From an uncultured Eubacteriales bacterium (GTDB lineage Bacteria; Bacillota; Clostridia; Oscillospirales; Oscillospiraceae), in NCBI GenBank assembly GCA_900555665.1, contig USLX01000001.1:4130-68129 (forward strand): DNA of 64,000 nucleotides, written 5' to 3'. Shown here one piece after another: positions 17,783-26,359 of this stretch; within the stretch, counting starts at the first letter, position 1; each line of letters starts with the position of its first letter. A program made the translations under genes and the position numbers. The notes under the pieces were generated by a model. That model was not told the DNA's origin, ran no database searches, and saw only the letters and a list, made by a program, of their open reading frames with translations.

Positions 17783-17817
17783 GAAACCATCAATCTAAAC
17801 TGGCGGGGTATGCGCAG

Positions 17818-18537
17818 ATGAAACAGGACGTGCTGGGGCTGCAATTTGACAATGTGACGATGGATGAGGCGGTGGCGCGGGCTGCGGCGCTGCTGGAGTC
17901 GCCCGGTGCGTCGGTCGTCGTCACGCCGAACGCTGAAATCGGCTATGAGGCGCTGCACGACGAAGCGTTTCGCGCGCTGCTCAATGGCGCGGATCTGATG
18001 CTGCCGGATGGCGCAGGTGTCGTCCTCGCGGCGAAGCTGCGGCATACGCCGCTGAAGCAGAAGGTCGCGGGCGTGGACTTTGCGGACCGGCTGCTCGGCG
18101 TGCTGGTCGAGACGGGAAAGACGCTGTATCTGCTTGGCGGCAAGCCGGGCGTCGCGGAGCTGGCTGCCGGGAAGTTGGTGGAACGGCACCCGGGCCTCAC
18201 AATCTGCGGGACGGCGGACGGCTATTTCAAAGACGAGGGGCCGGTCGTGGAGAAGATCAACGCGGCGAAGCCCGATGTGCTGTTCGTCTGTGTCGGCGCG
18301 CCGAAGCAGGAGCTTTTCATGCAGGCGCATAAGGCCGAGCTGAACGTGCGGCTGATGGCGGGCCTCGGCGGTTCGCTGGATGCCTTCGCGGGCACGGTGA
18401 AACGCGCACCGAAGTGGATGATCCGCTGCAACCTCGAATGGCTCTATCGTCTGATTAAAGAGCCGAAGCGCTTCGGGCGCATGCTGCGCCTGCCGAAGTA
18501 TCTCTGGGCGGCGGTGACGGTGCGGACTAAAGGATGA
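17818..18537 (+). CDS. WecB/TagA/CpsF-family glycosyltransferase
   Basis: A 239-aa soluble enzyme of the GT26 family. Characteristic segments are VTPNAEIGYEALHDEAF, LMLPDGAGVVLAAK, LLGGKPGVAE, and VCVGAPKQELFMQAH, with the C-terminal basic tail that docks the enzyme on the membrane. Members such as TagA transfer N-acetylmannosamine to undecaprenyl-PP-GlcNAc at the start of wall-polymer synthesis, which fits the CsaB fusion nearby. The ribosome site before the ATG is weak (GGGG). It overlaps tmk as ATGA. Confidence 0.92.
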   Translation: MKQDVLGLQFDNVTMDEAVARAAALLESPGASVVVTPNAEIGYEALHDEAFRALLNGADLMLPDGAGVVLAAKLRHTPLKQKVAGVDFADRLLGVLVETGKTLYLLGGKPGVAELAAGKLVERHPGLTICGTADGYFKDEGPVVEKINAAKPDVLFVCVGAPKQELFMQAHKAELNVRLMAGLGGSLDAFAGTVKRAPKWMIRCNLEWLYRLIKEPKRFGRMLRLPKYLWAAVTVRTKG

Positions 18538-19211
18538 AGCAAATGGGAAAACTGATCGTATTTGAAGGAACGGACGGAAGCGGCAAGTCCACACAGTTCG
18601 AACTGCTGGCCAAACGGCTTGAGGCGGAAGGGGAGGCGTTTCACCGGCTCCGCTTCCCACAGTATTCAGAGCCGTCCTCTGCGCTGATCCGGATGTACCT
18701 CGGCGGCGCGTTCGGTGAGGATCCGGAGGCGGTGAATGCCTACGCCGCGTCGACGTTTTACGCAGTCGACCGCTATGCGTCCTATCAGTGTGTGTGGAAG
18801 GACTATTATCAGGGCGGTGGGCTCGTCGTGTCGGACCGGTATACGACGTCGAACGCCGTGCACCAGGGCAGCAAGGTTCCGGAAGGGGAGCGGGCGGAAT
18901 TCTTCCGCTGGCTCTATGATTTGGAATATGACCGGATGGGCCTGCCGCGGCCGGATCTGGTGGTGCTGCTGGACATGCCGGTGGAGCTGAGCGAACAGCT
19001 GATGCGAAAGCGCGAGCAGAGCACCGGCACGCATGCCGACATCCATGAGCGCGACGAGGCGTATCTGAAAAAATGCCACGAGGCGGCGCTGCACGCGGCT
19101 GCGTATTACGGCTGGCGGACGGTCTCCTGTGCGAAGGACGGAGCCATCCGCAGTGTGGAAGAAATTCACGAAGAAGTTTATGCAATTGTAAAATCGTGTT
19201 TGGAGGATTAA
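18534..19211 (+). CDS. tmk: Thymidylate kinase
   Basis: A 225-aa P-loop kinase that phosphorylates dTMP to dTDP. P-loop GTDGSGKSTQ (about residues 12-21), the DRY-type segment VVSDRYTTSNAVHQ, and LLDMPVELS are visible, with an Arg-rich lid region MRKREQ. It differs from short Tmk proteins in having a longer middle (LGGAFGEDPEAVNAYAAS), a form seen in many Clostridia. The ATG overlapping the wecB stop (18534) is used; the ATG at 18543 is also possible. Confidence 0.92.
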   Translation: MKQMGKLIVFEGTDGSGKSTQFELLAKRLEAEGEAFHRLRFPQYSEPSSALIRMYLGGAFGEDPEAVNAYAASTFYAVDRYASYQCVWKDYYQGGGLVVSDRYTTSNAVHQGSKVPEGERAEFFRWLYDLEYDRMGLPRPDLVVLLDMPVELSEQLMRKREQSTGTHADIHERDEAYLKKCHEAALHAAAYYGWRTVSCAKDGAIRSVEEIHEEVYAIVKSCLED

Positions 19212-19214
19212 ATT

Positions 19215-19757
19215 ATGGTATACATCATTCTGGGCAAGGGCTTTGAGCCGGTCGAGGCTGTGGTACCGTGTGACATTCTGCGCCGGGGCGGTGTGGAGGT
19301 TCGCTTCGCGGGAATCGGCGGAAAGACGATCACCGGCGGCCACGGCATTGCCGTGGAGGCGGACTGCACCGTGGAGGAGATCGACGAAGAGAAGCTGGAA
19401 ATGGTCGTCTTACCGGGCGGACTCGGCGGCGTGGAGAGCATTCTCGGCTGCCGGACGGCGCTGGACGTGGTAAAGCGCGCGTGGGACGGCGGCAAATATG
19501 TCGCCGCGATCTGCGCCGGGCCGACGGTGCTGGCAAAGCTCGGCATCACGGCGGGGCATCGGGCGACCTGCTATCCCGGCTGCGAGGCGCAGATGCCGGG
19601 AACGAACTATACCCCCGTGCCCGCACAGCAAGACGGGAAGCTCATCACCGGCCAGGCGCCGGGGGCGTCGTTTGCCTTCGGTTTCCGGCTCCTGAGCGCA
19701 CTTCGCGGCGAAAAAACGGCGGCGGAGGTCGCAGAAGGCATGGTTATGTGCGGCTGA
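19215..19757 (+). CDS. DJ-1/PfpI family protein
   Basis: A 180-aa protein of the DJ-1 superfamily, which includes glyoxalase III-type deglycases and chaperones. The nucleophile elbow is AAICAGPTVL with the active cysteine near residue 97; the acidic partner probably lies in GFEPVEAVVPCDIL. Length matches the family. It starts 3 nt after tmk and so belongs to the same transcript. Substrate unknown. Confidence 0.9.
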   Translation: MVYIILGKGFEPVEAVVPCDILRRGGVEVRFAGIGGKTITGGHGIAVEADCTVEEIDEEKLEMVVLPGGLGGVESILGCRTALDVVKRAWDGGKYVAAICAGPTVLAKLGITAGHRATCYPGCEAQMPGTNYTPVPAQQDGKLITGQAPGASFAFGFRLLSALRGEKTAAEVAEGMVMCG

Positions 19758-19779
19758 GATCACGATAGCGGAGGGAACT

Positions 19780-21261
19780 ATGGCCGAACCTGAGAAAATG
19801 GAACACCCGGAAGAAAATTTGGACAATCTTTCGCTGGACGAGCTGCTGCGCGGCGCGCGGGAAGAAATTGCCCGCGTGGACGCGATGATGGGCACTAAGG
19901 CGCAGGCTCCGGAGACGGAGGATGCGGAAGACGCGGCGGAGGCGGCGCCGGAGCTGCCGGAAGCTGCGTTGAAGTCCGCCCCCTTCGAGCCGCAGCTGCC
20001 CGACGAGTACGCCGATCTGACCGTCGACGAGGAGCAGCCGGACGAGGAAGCGCCGCCGCGCGAACGGCTCCGGCTGCCGACAGGCGTGCGCGTGTTTGTA
20101 TATGTCTGCTGCGTGCTGGCGGCGAGCGTGCTGCTGGCCATCGGGGTCTGGCGCTGCGCGGACGATATGCTGGCGCTGACGCGGGAGGACATTTCGGTGA
20201 ACGTGACGGTGCCGGAAAACGCAACGATTGCGCAGATCGGCGCGGAGCTGAAGGAAAAGGGCCTCATCGAATATGAATGGCTGTTCCGCTTTTATTGCTG
20301 GTTTTCCAAGGCGGAGCGGAAGATCGCCCCAGGCACCTATGAGCTGCGGGGCGTATACGACTATCATGCGCTTGTGAACGGTATGGTGCGCACGTCGGGC
20401 GACCGCGCAACGGCGACCGTGATGATCCCGGAGGGCTATGAGTGCGAGGATATCTTCGCATTGCTGGCGGAAAACGGCGTCTGCACGGTGGAGCAGCTGG
20501 AGGACGCGGCGGCAAATCACGAATATGACTATGCGTTCCTCGCCGATCTGCCCTATGGGCAGAAGAACCGGCTGGAGGGCTATCTCTTCCCGGACACCTA
20601 TGAATTCTATGTTGATGACGATCCGGTGAACGTGCTGGATAAGTTCCTGCGGCGCTTTGACAGCAAGGTGACGGAGGAGATGTATGCCGCCGTGGACGAG
20701 CTGAATGCGAAGCTGGCCGCGCAGATGGAGAAAAACGGCTTTACGGATCCGGAAATTGCCGCGGCAAAGCTCGACATGCACGACGTCATCATCGTTGCCT
20801 CGCTCATTGAGAAGGAGACGGCCAAGGCCTCGGAGAGCCCGAGCATCGCGTCGGTCATCTACAACCGGCTTTGCAGCAAGCTCTATCCCTGCCTTGAGAT
20901 CGACGCGACCATTCAGTACGCGCTTGACGAGCGCAAGGAGGTTCTCTCCAACGCGGACAAGGGGATCATCAGCCCCTACAACACCTATAAAAATGCGGGC
21001 CTGCCCGCCGGGCCGATCTCCAACCCCGGTATTGCGTCCATCCGTGCGGCGCTCTATCCGGCGGAGACGGATGATTATTTCTATGCACTGGGCAGCGATG
21101 GCGTCCACCACTTCTCGAAGACCTATTATGAGCACCAGGACTTCCTGGAGAGTCTGAAGGGCGATGGAAGCACAGAGGCCGACGACACAGCGGATGACGC
21201 CGCGGATCAAAACAACGAGGAGGCTGCGCAGACCGATGATACTACGACGCCCACGCCCTGA
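19780..21261 (+). CDS. mltG: Endolytic murein transglycosylase
   Basis: A 493-aa membrane-anchored enzyme that cleaves nascent peptidoglycan strands. Residues 1-100 are an acidic cytoplasmic region, a membrane helix spans about 104-126, and the YceG/MltG domain fills the rest. The catalytic glutamate is in ASLIEKET (about residue 344); other hallmarks are ASVIYNRL, IDATIQYAL, YNTYKNAGLPAGPISNPG and HHFSKTYYEH. The C-terminus ends in an acidic, Asp/Glu-rich tail. GGAGGG precedes the ATG. The following U32 gene overlaps by 26 nt, an mltG-U32 pairing also known from Bacillus (yrrL region). Confidence 0.95.
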   Translation: MAEPEKMEHPEENLDNLSLDELLRGAREEIARVDAMMGTKAQAPETEDAEDAAEAAPELPEAALKSAPFEPQLPDEYADLTVDEEQPDEEAPPRERLRLPTGVRVFVYVCCVLAASVLLAIGVWRCADDMLALTREDISVNVTVPENATIAQIGAELKEKGLIEYEWLFRFYCWFSKAERKIAPGTYELRGVYDYHALVNGMVRTSGDRATATVMIPEGYECEDIFALLAENGVCTVEQLEDAAANHEYDYAFLADLPYGQKNRLEGYLFPDTYEFYVDDDPVNVLDKFLRRFDSKVTEEMYAAVDELNAKLAAQMEKNGFTDPEIAAAKLDMHDVIIVASLIEKETAKASESPSIASVIYNRLCSKLYPCLEIDATIQYALDERKEVLSNADKGIISPYNTYKNAGLPAGPISNPGIASIRAALYPAETDDYFYALGSDGVHHFSKTYYEHQDFLESLKGDGSTEADDTADDAADQNNEEAAQTDDTTTPTP

Positions 21262-22465
21262 GCTTCTGGCTCCGGCGGGGGACATGGAAAAACTGCAGAT
21301 GTCCGTGGCCTATGGAGCCGACGCAGTCTATCTGGCGGGCACAAGCTTCGGCATGCGCTCGTTTGCAGGAAATTTCACGCCGGAGGAGCTGCCGCGTGCG
21401 GTGGCCTATGCACATGGGCGCGGCGTCCGCGTCCATGCGACGGTGAATACGATGCCACGCAACGACGAGGTCGCGCAGCTGCCGGCCTATCTCGAGCAGC
21501 TGCAGGATGCGGGCGTGGATGCACTGATCCTGGCCGACCTCGGAGCTTTCACGCTGGCGGGCAAATATGCGCCCCGCTGCGAACGGCACATCTCGACGCA
21601 GCAGTCGATTGCAAACTACGCCTGTGCGCAGAGCTGGTTTGATTTGGGCGCAAAGCGCGTGGTGCTGGCGCGAGAGCTGAGCCTGCCGGAGATTCTCGGC
21701 ATTCGGGAACAGGTCTCGCCGGAACTGGAGCTGGAGACATTCTGCCACGGGGCGATGTGCGTCAGTTACTCCGGGCGCTGCCTGCTCTCCAACTATATGA
21801 CGGGGCGCGACTCTAACCGGGGCGAGTGCGCCCAGCCCTGCCGCTATCAGTACGCGCTGATGGAGGAAAAGCGGCCGGGAGAGTATTTCCCGGTGTTTGA
21901 GGACGAAAAGGGCACCTACATCATGAACTCGCGCGACATGTGCATGATCGACCATCTCGGGGAGCTCATCGACGCAGGGGTCGATTGCCTCAAGATTGAA
22001 GGGCGCGCGAAGTCGGCCTACTATGCCGCGATCGTGACCGGCGCATACAGTCATGTGCTGCGCAGCGTCTATGAAGGACGGGGCATCGACCCGGTCTGGC
22101 GCGACGAGGTGGAGCATGTGAGCCACCGGCACTATTCCACGGGCTTTTTCTTCGGCCAGCCGGGGCAATACACCGAAAATTCGCGCTATATCCGGCAGTG
22201 GCAGATCTGCGCGGTCGTGGAATCGTGCGACGCGGAAGGGAACGCCGTGCTGAGCCTGCGGAATAAGTTTTCTGTGGGCGATATGCTGGAGGTCGTCGGG
22301 CCGGACTGCCGTCCGTTTGCGTGGACGCCGGAGGCCATGGAGGATCTGGACGGGGTGCCGCTCCGTGAGGTGCGCACGCCGCAGACGCGCTTTCGCGTGA
22401 AATTGCCGAAGGCGGTGCCGGCGCTCAGCTTTGTGCGGCACGCGGTAGAATTATCCGGAAAATAA
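21236..22465 (+). CDS. U32-family protein, TrhP-like tRNA hydroxylation factor
   Basis: A 409-aa protein of the peptidase U32 family. The signature ETFCHGAMCVSYSGRC is intact, followed by CAQPCRY; these cysteines probably bind an iron-sulfur cluster. Start PELLAPAGDMEKL and the repeated KIEGR-type segment LKIEGRAKSAYY fit YrrO/TrhP, which makes 5-hydroxyuridine in tRNA using prephenate. The ATG at 21236 is chosen because GAGGAGG lies about 12 nt upstream and the homology begins there; it lies inside the end of mltG. Confidence 0.9.
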   Translation: MILRRPRPELLAPAGDMEKLQMSVAYGADAVYLAGTSFGMRSFAGNFTPEELPRAVAYAHGRGVRVHATVNTMPRNDEVAQLPAYLEQLQDAGVDALILADLGAFTLAGKYAPRCERHISTQQSIANYACAQSWFDLGAKRVVLARELSLPEILGIREQVSPELELETFCHGAMCVSYSGRCLLSNYMTGRDSNRGECAQPCRYQYALMEEKRPGEYFPVFEDEKGTYIMNSRDMCMIDHLGELIDAGVDCLKIEGRAKSAYYAAIVTGAYSHVLRSVYEGRGIDPVWRDEVEHVSHRHYSTGFFFGQPGQYTENSRYIRQWQICAVVESCDAEGNAVLSLRNKFSVGDMLEVVGPDCRPFAWTPEAMEDLDGVPLREVRTPQTRFRVKLPKAVPALSFVRHAVELSGK

Positions 22466-22479
22466 TTGTACTAAGTCGG

Positions 22480-22507
22480 TTGACATTCCGAACTTTTGTG
22501 GTAAAAT
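22480..22507 (+). promoter_or_regulatory. Promoter of the T-box leader
   Basis: TTGACA (22480-22485), 16-nt spacer, TAAAAT (22502-22507). It begins 14 nt after the U32 stop codon. Confidence 0.82.
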
Positions 22508-22513
22508 ACATAC

Positions 22514-22737
22514 GCAATATGGATTTGCGACGAAGAACCGAGAAGTTCGGCGCGCCCAAAGAGAGAAGGGGACGGTGGAAGCCCTTCGGCGGCAAAGAGC
22601 TTCAGCCAGTTTGGAGCATCTGCGCGACGAGCGCGGCGGGCTTCGCCCGATAACGCGAAACCGAGATACGCCAATGGCGTAAATTAGGGTGGTACCGCGA
22701 TACAAGTCGCCCCTACAAGTGTAGGGGCGATTTTTTA
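22514..22737 (+). ncRNA. T-box leader with terminator, no synthetase behind it
   Basis: The stem I landmarks AAAGAGAG and GGTGGAAGCC are present, followed by a candidate specifier UUC (Phe) at 22601-22603. The T-box itself, AGGGTGGTACCGCG, lies at 22687-22700. The variable base of the UGGN bulge is U, expecting a tRNA with discriminator A. A strong terminator (stem TCGCCCCTAC/GTAGGGGCGA, 22708-22731, then six T) follows. T-boxes read uncharged tRNA and normally control an aminoacyl-tRNA synthetase or amino-acid gene, but only repeat modules follow here. Specifier assignment is tentative (CUU or CUC would be Leu). Confidence 0.9.
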
Positions 22738-22739
22738 TT

Positions 22740-23090
22740 TCGGGCGACTATTCCAGCCCAAAGGTTCCCCTTATGAAAGGGGCCGCGAAGCGGGGGCGCA
22801 GGCATTTGGCGCGAAGGCGACTTGCCCCGCATCATACCGCGGGGTATGCCGGGCGCGCGTTCCTTACGCGCCCGACTGAGAGGTTTGAACGTAACGTTTT
22901 TGAAAACCTCTCCGTCATTTGCTTCGCAAATGCCACCGTCTCGCTGCGGCTCGGTCACGGCGCGGGTCTGACAGCCCACCGGGCTGTCATTCAACACCGC
23001 GCCGCCGCTTCGCTACCTTACACAGGGGAGGCTTTGCCGCTGCGGCGGGGACGGGGCGGACAGAGTCGCCCGCCCCTACGGAGACTATTT
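22740..23090. repeat. Modular intergenic repeats after the T-box
   Basis: About 350 bp without a credible gene. Contains the CATCATACCGCGGGGTATGC / GGGCGCGCGTTCCTTACGC block shared with 16460-16520, a GGTCTGACAGCCCACCGGG-type palindrome related to 100-125, and a final GGGGCGGGC run. These are dispersed modules rather than remains of a synthetase gene. Confidence 0.7.
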
Positions 23091-23121
23091 TAGACGTTGG
23101 CTGCTGGGACGAAAATGGGAC

Positions 23122-23150
23122 TTGACAGGATCGATCTGATGTGCTATGAT
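23122..23150 (+). promoter_or_regulatory. Promoter of the ZinT-like lipoprotein gene
   Basis: Perfect TTGACA (23122-23127), 17-nt spacer, TATGAT (23145-23150). The gene therefore does not depend on the upstream T-box. A short dyad TTAGAGAACTCTAA (23160-23173) follows and could be an operator. Confidence 0.87.
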
Positions 23151-23239
23151 GGGCGACGATTAGAGAACTCTAACTTTTACTTTCGACAATGGTTAGAGTG
23201 CTTAAACTGAAAATGCAAATGAAAAAGGAGACCATCGCT

Positions 23240-24103
23240 TTGAAGAACACGAAACGCCTGATCGCCCTGCTGCTGGGCCTGTGCCTGCTGCTGGGCCTGA
23301 CCGCCTGCACGTCGTCCGCGCCCGCGGATGCCGAGACGCCCACCGCGGCCTCTGACGCTGAGACCACTGCGCCGGAGACCACGGAAGAGACCGAACAGCC
23401 CGCCGAACCCGAGCAGCCCGCTGAGCCGGAGGCCGGGGAAGAGACGGAAGCGCCCGCCAATTTCGGCATCCTGACCGACATTGCCGGAGAAAACGGCACG
23501 ACCTATACCAACCTCTTCACCGTCATCCTCGACAGCCAGTATGATGAACTGTGGCTGAGCAAGGCCGCGGCCATCGTCGGCGAGGACGCCGCGCAGGAGA
23601 ACGTCGACTATCTCAAGGGCTTCATCAGCGCCGACATCTACGGCGAGGAGGCCGTCGAGGCCTACAAGGATGCGGGCTATTTCCAGTTTGACTGCTGGTA
23701 TCTCGCGGACGTGGACACCTTCACGTTCGACGGCGACACGGTCACCACGAAGCTGACCGACGGCAGCGAGCAGACCCATACCTACGAATATCTCGGCAGC
23801 TATCAGCTCGGCGAAGGCGAGATGATGACCTACGGCGGCGAGACGTTTGATGCCTCCTTCCCGGTCGACGTCTACAAGACTGCCGACGACGCGGGCGAGT
23901 TTACCTACTTCCTGTTCCGCGACGACACGATGCAGACCACCTGGCACATCGAATTCCGCTACGGCAGTAACCTCGACCAGCTGCTGAAGTACATGGAGGG
24001 CCCCTATGCCTACTGGCTCTCTGCCGGCATTGACGCCGACGCCAGCCCCGAGACGATCGACGCGGTCATCGACCTGTTTGTCACCGAAAACCTCAGCGAG
24101 TAA
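23240..24103 (+). CDS. ZinT-like domain lipoprotein
   Basis: About 287 aa. A lipoprotein signal (KNTKRLIALLLGLCLLLGLTAC, lipobox LTAC) is followed by a Thr/Glu/Pro-rich linker (to about residue 75) and a globular domain. The C-terminal part, with TTWHIEFRYGSNLDQLL and GPYAYWLSAGI, resembles the ZinT/YodA zinc-binding domain, but most of the histidines that hold zinc in ZinT are not seen. The TTG at 23240 is taken as start because AAAGGAG lies about 10 nt upstream and the signal peptide begins there; ATGs at 23213 and 23219 are alternatives. Role in metal capture is inferred only from the fold. Confidence 0.75.
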   Translation: MKNTKRLIALLLGLCLLLGLTACTSSAPADAETPTAASDAETTAPETTEETEQPAEPEQPAEPEAGEETEAPANFGILTDIAGENGTTYTNLFTVILDSQYDELWLSKAAAIVGEDAAQENVDYLKGFISADIYGEEAVEAYKDAGYFQFDCWYLADVDTFTFDGDTVTTKLTDGSEQTHTYEYLGSYQLGEGEMMTYGGETFDASFPVDVYKTADDAGEFTYFLFRDDTMQTTWHIEFRYGSNLDQLLKYMEGPYAYWLSAGIDADASPETIDAVIDLFVTENLSE

Positions 24104-24144
24104 GCCTCCCCCCCAGCTGCGCAAGCAGCCGCAAATAACCACCG

Positions 24145-24176
24145 CAGGCCGCCAAACGGACCCGTTTGGCGGCCTG
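24145..24176 (+). terminator. Hairpin after ZinT-like gene
   Basis: 14-bp perfect stem CAGGCCGCCAAACG / CGTTTGGCGGCCTG with GACC loop, 41 nt past the stop codon. The T-run is weak (TGCTGTTTG), so termination efficiency is uncertain. Confidence 0.7.
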
Positions 24177-24189
24177 TGCTGTTTGCGGG

Positions 24190-24480
24190 GCGTCTTTCAA
24201 TGTCCAAACTCACGGCCGGATGGCCCAGATAGGGAAGCAGACGCTCCTTCACATCCGCCGTCCGCAGCTTGAGATAGCCTGTTGTGGTGCCGTCGCTGCA
24301 GCCTTAAAATTCCTCGCGCAAAACCGCGTGGTCGAGGACGAATTGCACGTCCCGCGCTGCAATGCTGCAATCGCACAGACCGTCATCACCGCTGCCCAGC
24401 CCCGCCGGGCTGCGCTCCATTGTTTTGGCGCATTCAAATTGCCGGATCGTGATTTTCCCGCCTATCGCTTGGGCGGGGAA
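24190..24480 (-). other. Possible decayed coding remnant
   Basis: On the minus strand one frame reads like protein on both sides of a single TAA (24304-24306): about KITIRQFECAKTMERS to AVLREEF before it, and TGYLKLRTADVKERLLPYLG after it. There is no ribosome site or clear start. The product is not recognised. It may be a gene fragment broken by a stop. A stem TTTTCCCGCC/GGGCGGGGAAA with trailing T (24452-24486) flanks it on the plus strand. Confidence 0.25.
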
Positions 24481-24530
24481 ATTTTTATGGAGGCCACTTG
24501 CCGGGACGGCCGACGAGGGGCGAAATGCCA

Positions 24531-24575
24531 AACTCCCCCGTGCAGGTGGTATAAACCTGCACGAGGGAGTTTTTT
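24531..24575. terminator. Terminator downstream of second exporter operon
   Basis: 17-bp stem AACTCCCCCGTGCAGGT / ACCTGCACGAGGGAGTT (one mismatch) with a 7-nt loop, placed directly after the stop of the minus-strand ABC gene. A strong T-run follows on the plus strand and a short one on the minus strand, so it may act in both directions. Confidence 0.82.
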
Positions 24576-24577
24576 CC

Positions 24578-26359
24578 TCAGGACGCCTGCTCGAACTGGC
24601 TGTTGTAGAGGTCGGCATAGAAGCCGCCCTTGGCCATGAGTGCGTCGTGTGTGCCGCTTTCGATGACGTCGCCGCCCTGCATGACAAGGATGAGGTCGGC
24701 ATTTTTGATTGTGGACAGGCGGTGCGCGATGACAAAGCTCGTGCGTCCCTCCGTCAGGCGGTCCATCGCCCGCTGGATGAGCAGTTCGGTGCGCGTGTCG
24801 ACGGAGCTTGTCGCCTCGTCCAGAATCAGCATCGGCGCATTTTGCAGCATTGCGCGTGCGATGGTGAGCAGCTGCTTCTGCCCGGCGGAGATGCTGGAGC
24901 TTTCGGAGAGCACGGTGTCAAATCCGTTCGGCAGCGAATGGATAAACTTGTCGAGACCGCAGGCGCGGCAGACCGATTCCAGCTGTTCCTCGGTGATGCC
25001 CTCCATATTGTAGACGAGGTTTTCGCGGACGGTGCCTTCGAAGAGCCAGGTGTCCTGCAGCACCATGCCGAAGAGCCGGTGCACATCCTCGCGCCGCAGC
25101 TCGCTCGTCGGGATGCCGTCGATGCGGATGCTGCCGCTGTTGACCTCGAAAAAGCGCATCAGCAGATTGACCATCGTGGTCTTGCCCGCGCCGGTCGGCC
25201 CGACGATGGCGACCTTCTGGCCCGGCTGTACCTTGGCAGAGAAGTCCTGAATGATGATCTTATCCGGCGAGTCCGGATAGCTGAAGCGAACGTGGTCAAA
25301 TTCCACCGCGCCGTGCACCTGCTCGATTTTCTCGGTCTTGCCGCTCTCATCGGAGAGCTCCTCGCTCTCAAGGAAGTCAAAGATGCGGTGCGCCGAGGCG
25401 GAGGCCGTCTGCATGTTGGTCATGCCCTGCGCGATCTGCGTCAGGGGAGAGGTAAACAGGCGGACATAGAGGATGAAGGAGATGATGACGCCGAACTCGA
25501 TCGTGCCGTTCATCGCCAGCACCGAGCCGATCACGCACACGGCGACATAGGCAAGGTTACCGATGACATTCATCAGCGGCTGCATCACGCCGGAGAGAAA
25601 CTGCGAGCGCCAGTTCGCATCATAGACGGCCTCATTCAGCTTGTCAAAATGCTCGGTCACATCCTTGCCCGCGCGCGAGATACGCACAACTTCGTGGCCG
25701 GAATACATCTCTTCGACATAGCCGTTCAGCGTGCCGAGGCTCTCTTGCCGGGCCGTGAAATACTTCTGCGACCGCGACATGATGAGCACAACGAGCACCA
25801 GCCCGATCAGCGTCACGCCGAGCGCCGCCAGCGCCAGATGCCATTCTGTGAGGAACATCATAATGAGGCAGCCGACAAACTGCGTCGCCGCGCTGATGAT
25901 CGTCGGCAGCGCATTGGTCAGGCCCTGCTGCAGCGTGGAGACATCGTTTGTGATCCGGCTTAAAATGTCACCCTGCGCGTGAAAGTTGAAATACTTCTGC
26001 GGCACGCGGTTGATCTTGGCCGACAGCTCCGCCCGCATTCGGTAGGACATGTCGAGTGTCACAGTTGCCATGATATAGTGCTGCAAAAAGCCAAACAGAG
26101 TGCTGAGGCCATAGATCACGGCCAGGAAAACACCTACTTTTGCGACCGCCCCGAGGTCGATGCCGGTCGTAAGCCCGTCGGACATGAGCGTCGCGATCTT
26201 GCCGACCTGATTCGGGCCGATGATGGTCATTACGGCGCTGAGCGCCGCGAGCACAAGCGCGAAGATCATCACGCCCAGCGTCTTGCGCATGTATTTGCTC
26301 AGACGCGAGAGGGCCTTGCCCATGTCCGCGTCCTGTGCAGGCTGCATATTCGGTCTCAT
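24578..26359 (-). CDS. ABC exporter subunit with canonical Walker B (593 aa)
   Basis: Half-transporter with six membrane helices (about residues 25-320) and a nucleotide-binding domain (about 345-590). Walker A is GPTGAGKTT, Walker B MLILDEATSSVD keeps the catalytic Glu, and switch His is present (VIAHRLST). The signature motif is altered to ISAGQ. It is the second subunit of a heterodimeric exporter; its altered signature would complete the inactive ATP site of the partner. Start ATG 26359 has AAAGGAGG upstream and overlaps the partner gene as ATGA. It is related in sequence and order to the pair at 259-3958. Confidence 0.93.
   Translation of the reverse strand: MRPNMQPAQDADMGKALSRLSKYMRKTLGVMIFALVLAALSAVMTIIGPNQVGKIATLMSDGLTTGIDLGAVAKVGVFLAVIYGLSTLFGFLQHYIMATVTLDMSYRMRAELSAKINRVPQKYFNFHAQGDILSRITNDVSTLQQGLTNALPTIISAATQFVGCLIMMFLTEWHLALAALGVTLIGLVLVVLIMSRSQKYFTARQESLGTLNGYVEEMYSGHEVVRISRAGKDVTEHFDKLNEAVYDANWRSQFLSGVMQPLMNVIGNLAYVAVCVIGSVLAMNGTIEFGVIISFILYVRLFTSPLTQIAQGMTNMQTASASAHRIFDFLESEELSDESGKTEKIEQVHGAVEFDHVRFSYPDSPDKIIIQDFSAKVQPGQKVAIVGPTGAGKTTMVNLLMRFFEVNSGSIRIDGIPTSELRREDVHRLFGMVLQDTWLFEGTVRENLVYNMEGITEEQLESVCRACGLDKFIHSLPNGFDTVLSESSSISAGQKQLLTIARAMLQNAPMLILDEATSSVDTRTELLIQRAMDRLTEGRTSFVIAHRLSTIKNADLILVMQGGDVIESGTHDALMAKGGFYADLYNSQFEQAS

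Noticed and set aside
17507..17821. A 104-codon plus-strand frame before wecB
   Set aside because: Most of it lies inside the dispersed element (copy A), the frame is not kept in copies B and C, and it runs through the wecB promoter.
22466..23239. Remains of an aminoacyl-tRNA synthetase gene after the T-box
   Set aside because: I looked for synthetase motifs on both strands and saw only repeat modules and the next promoter.
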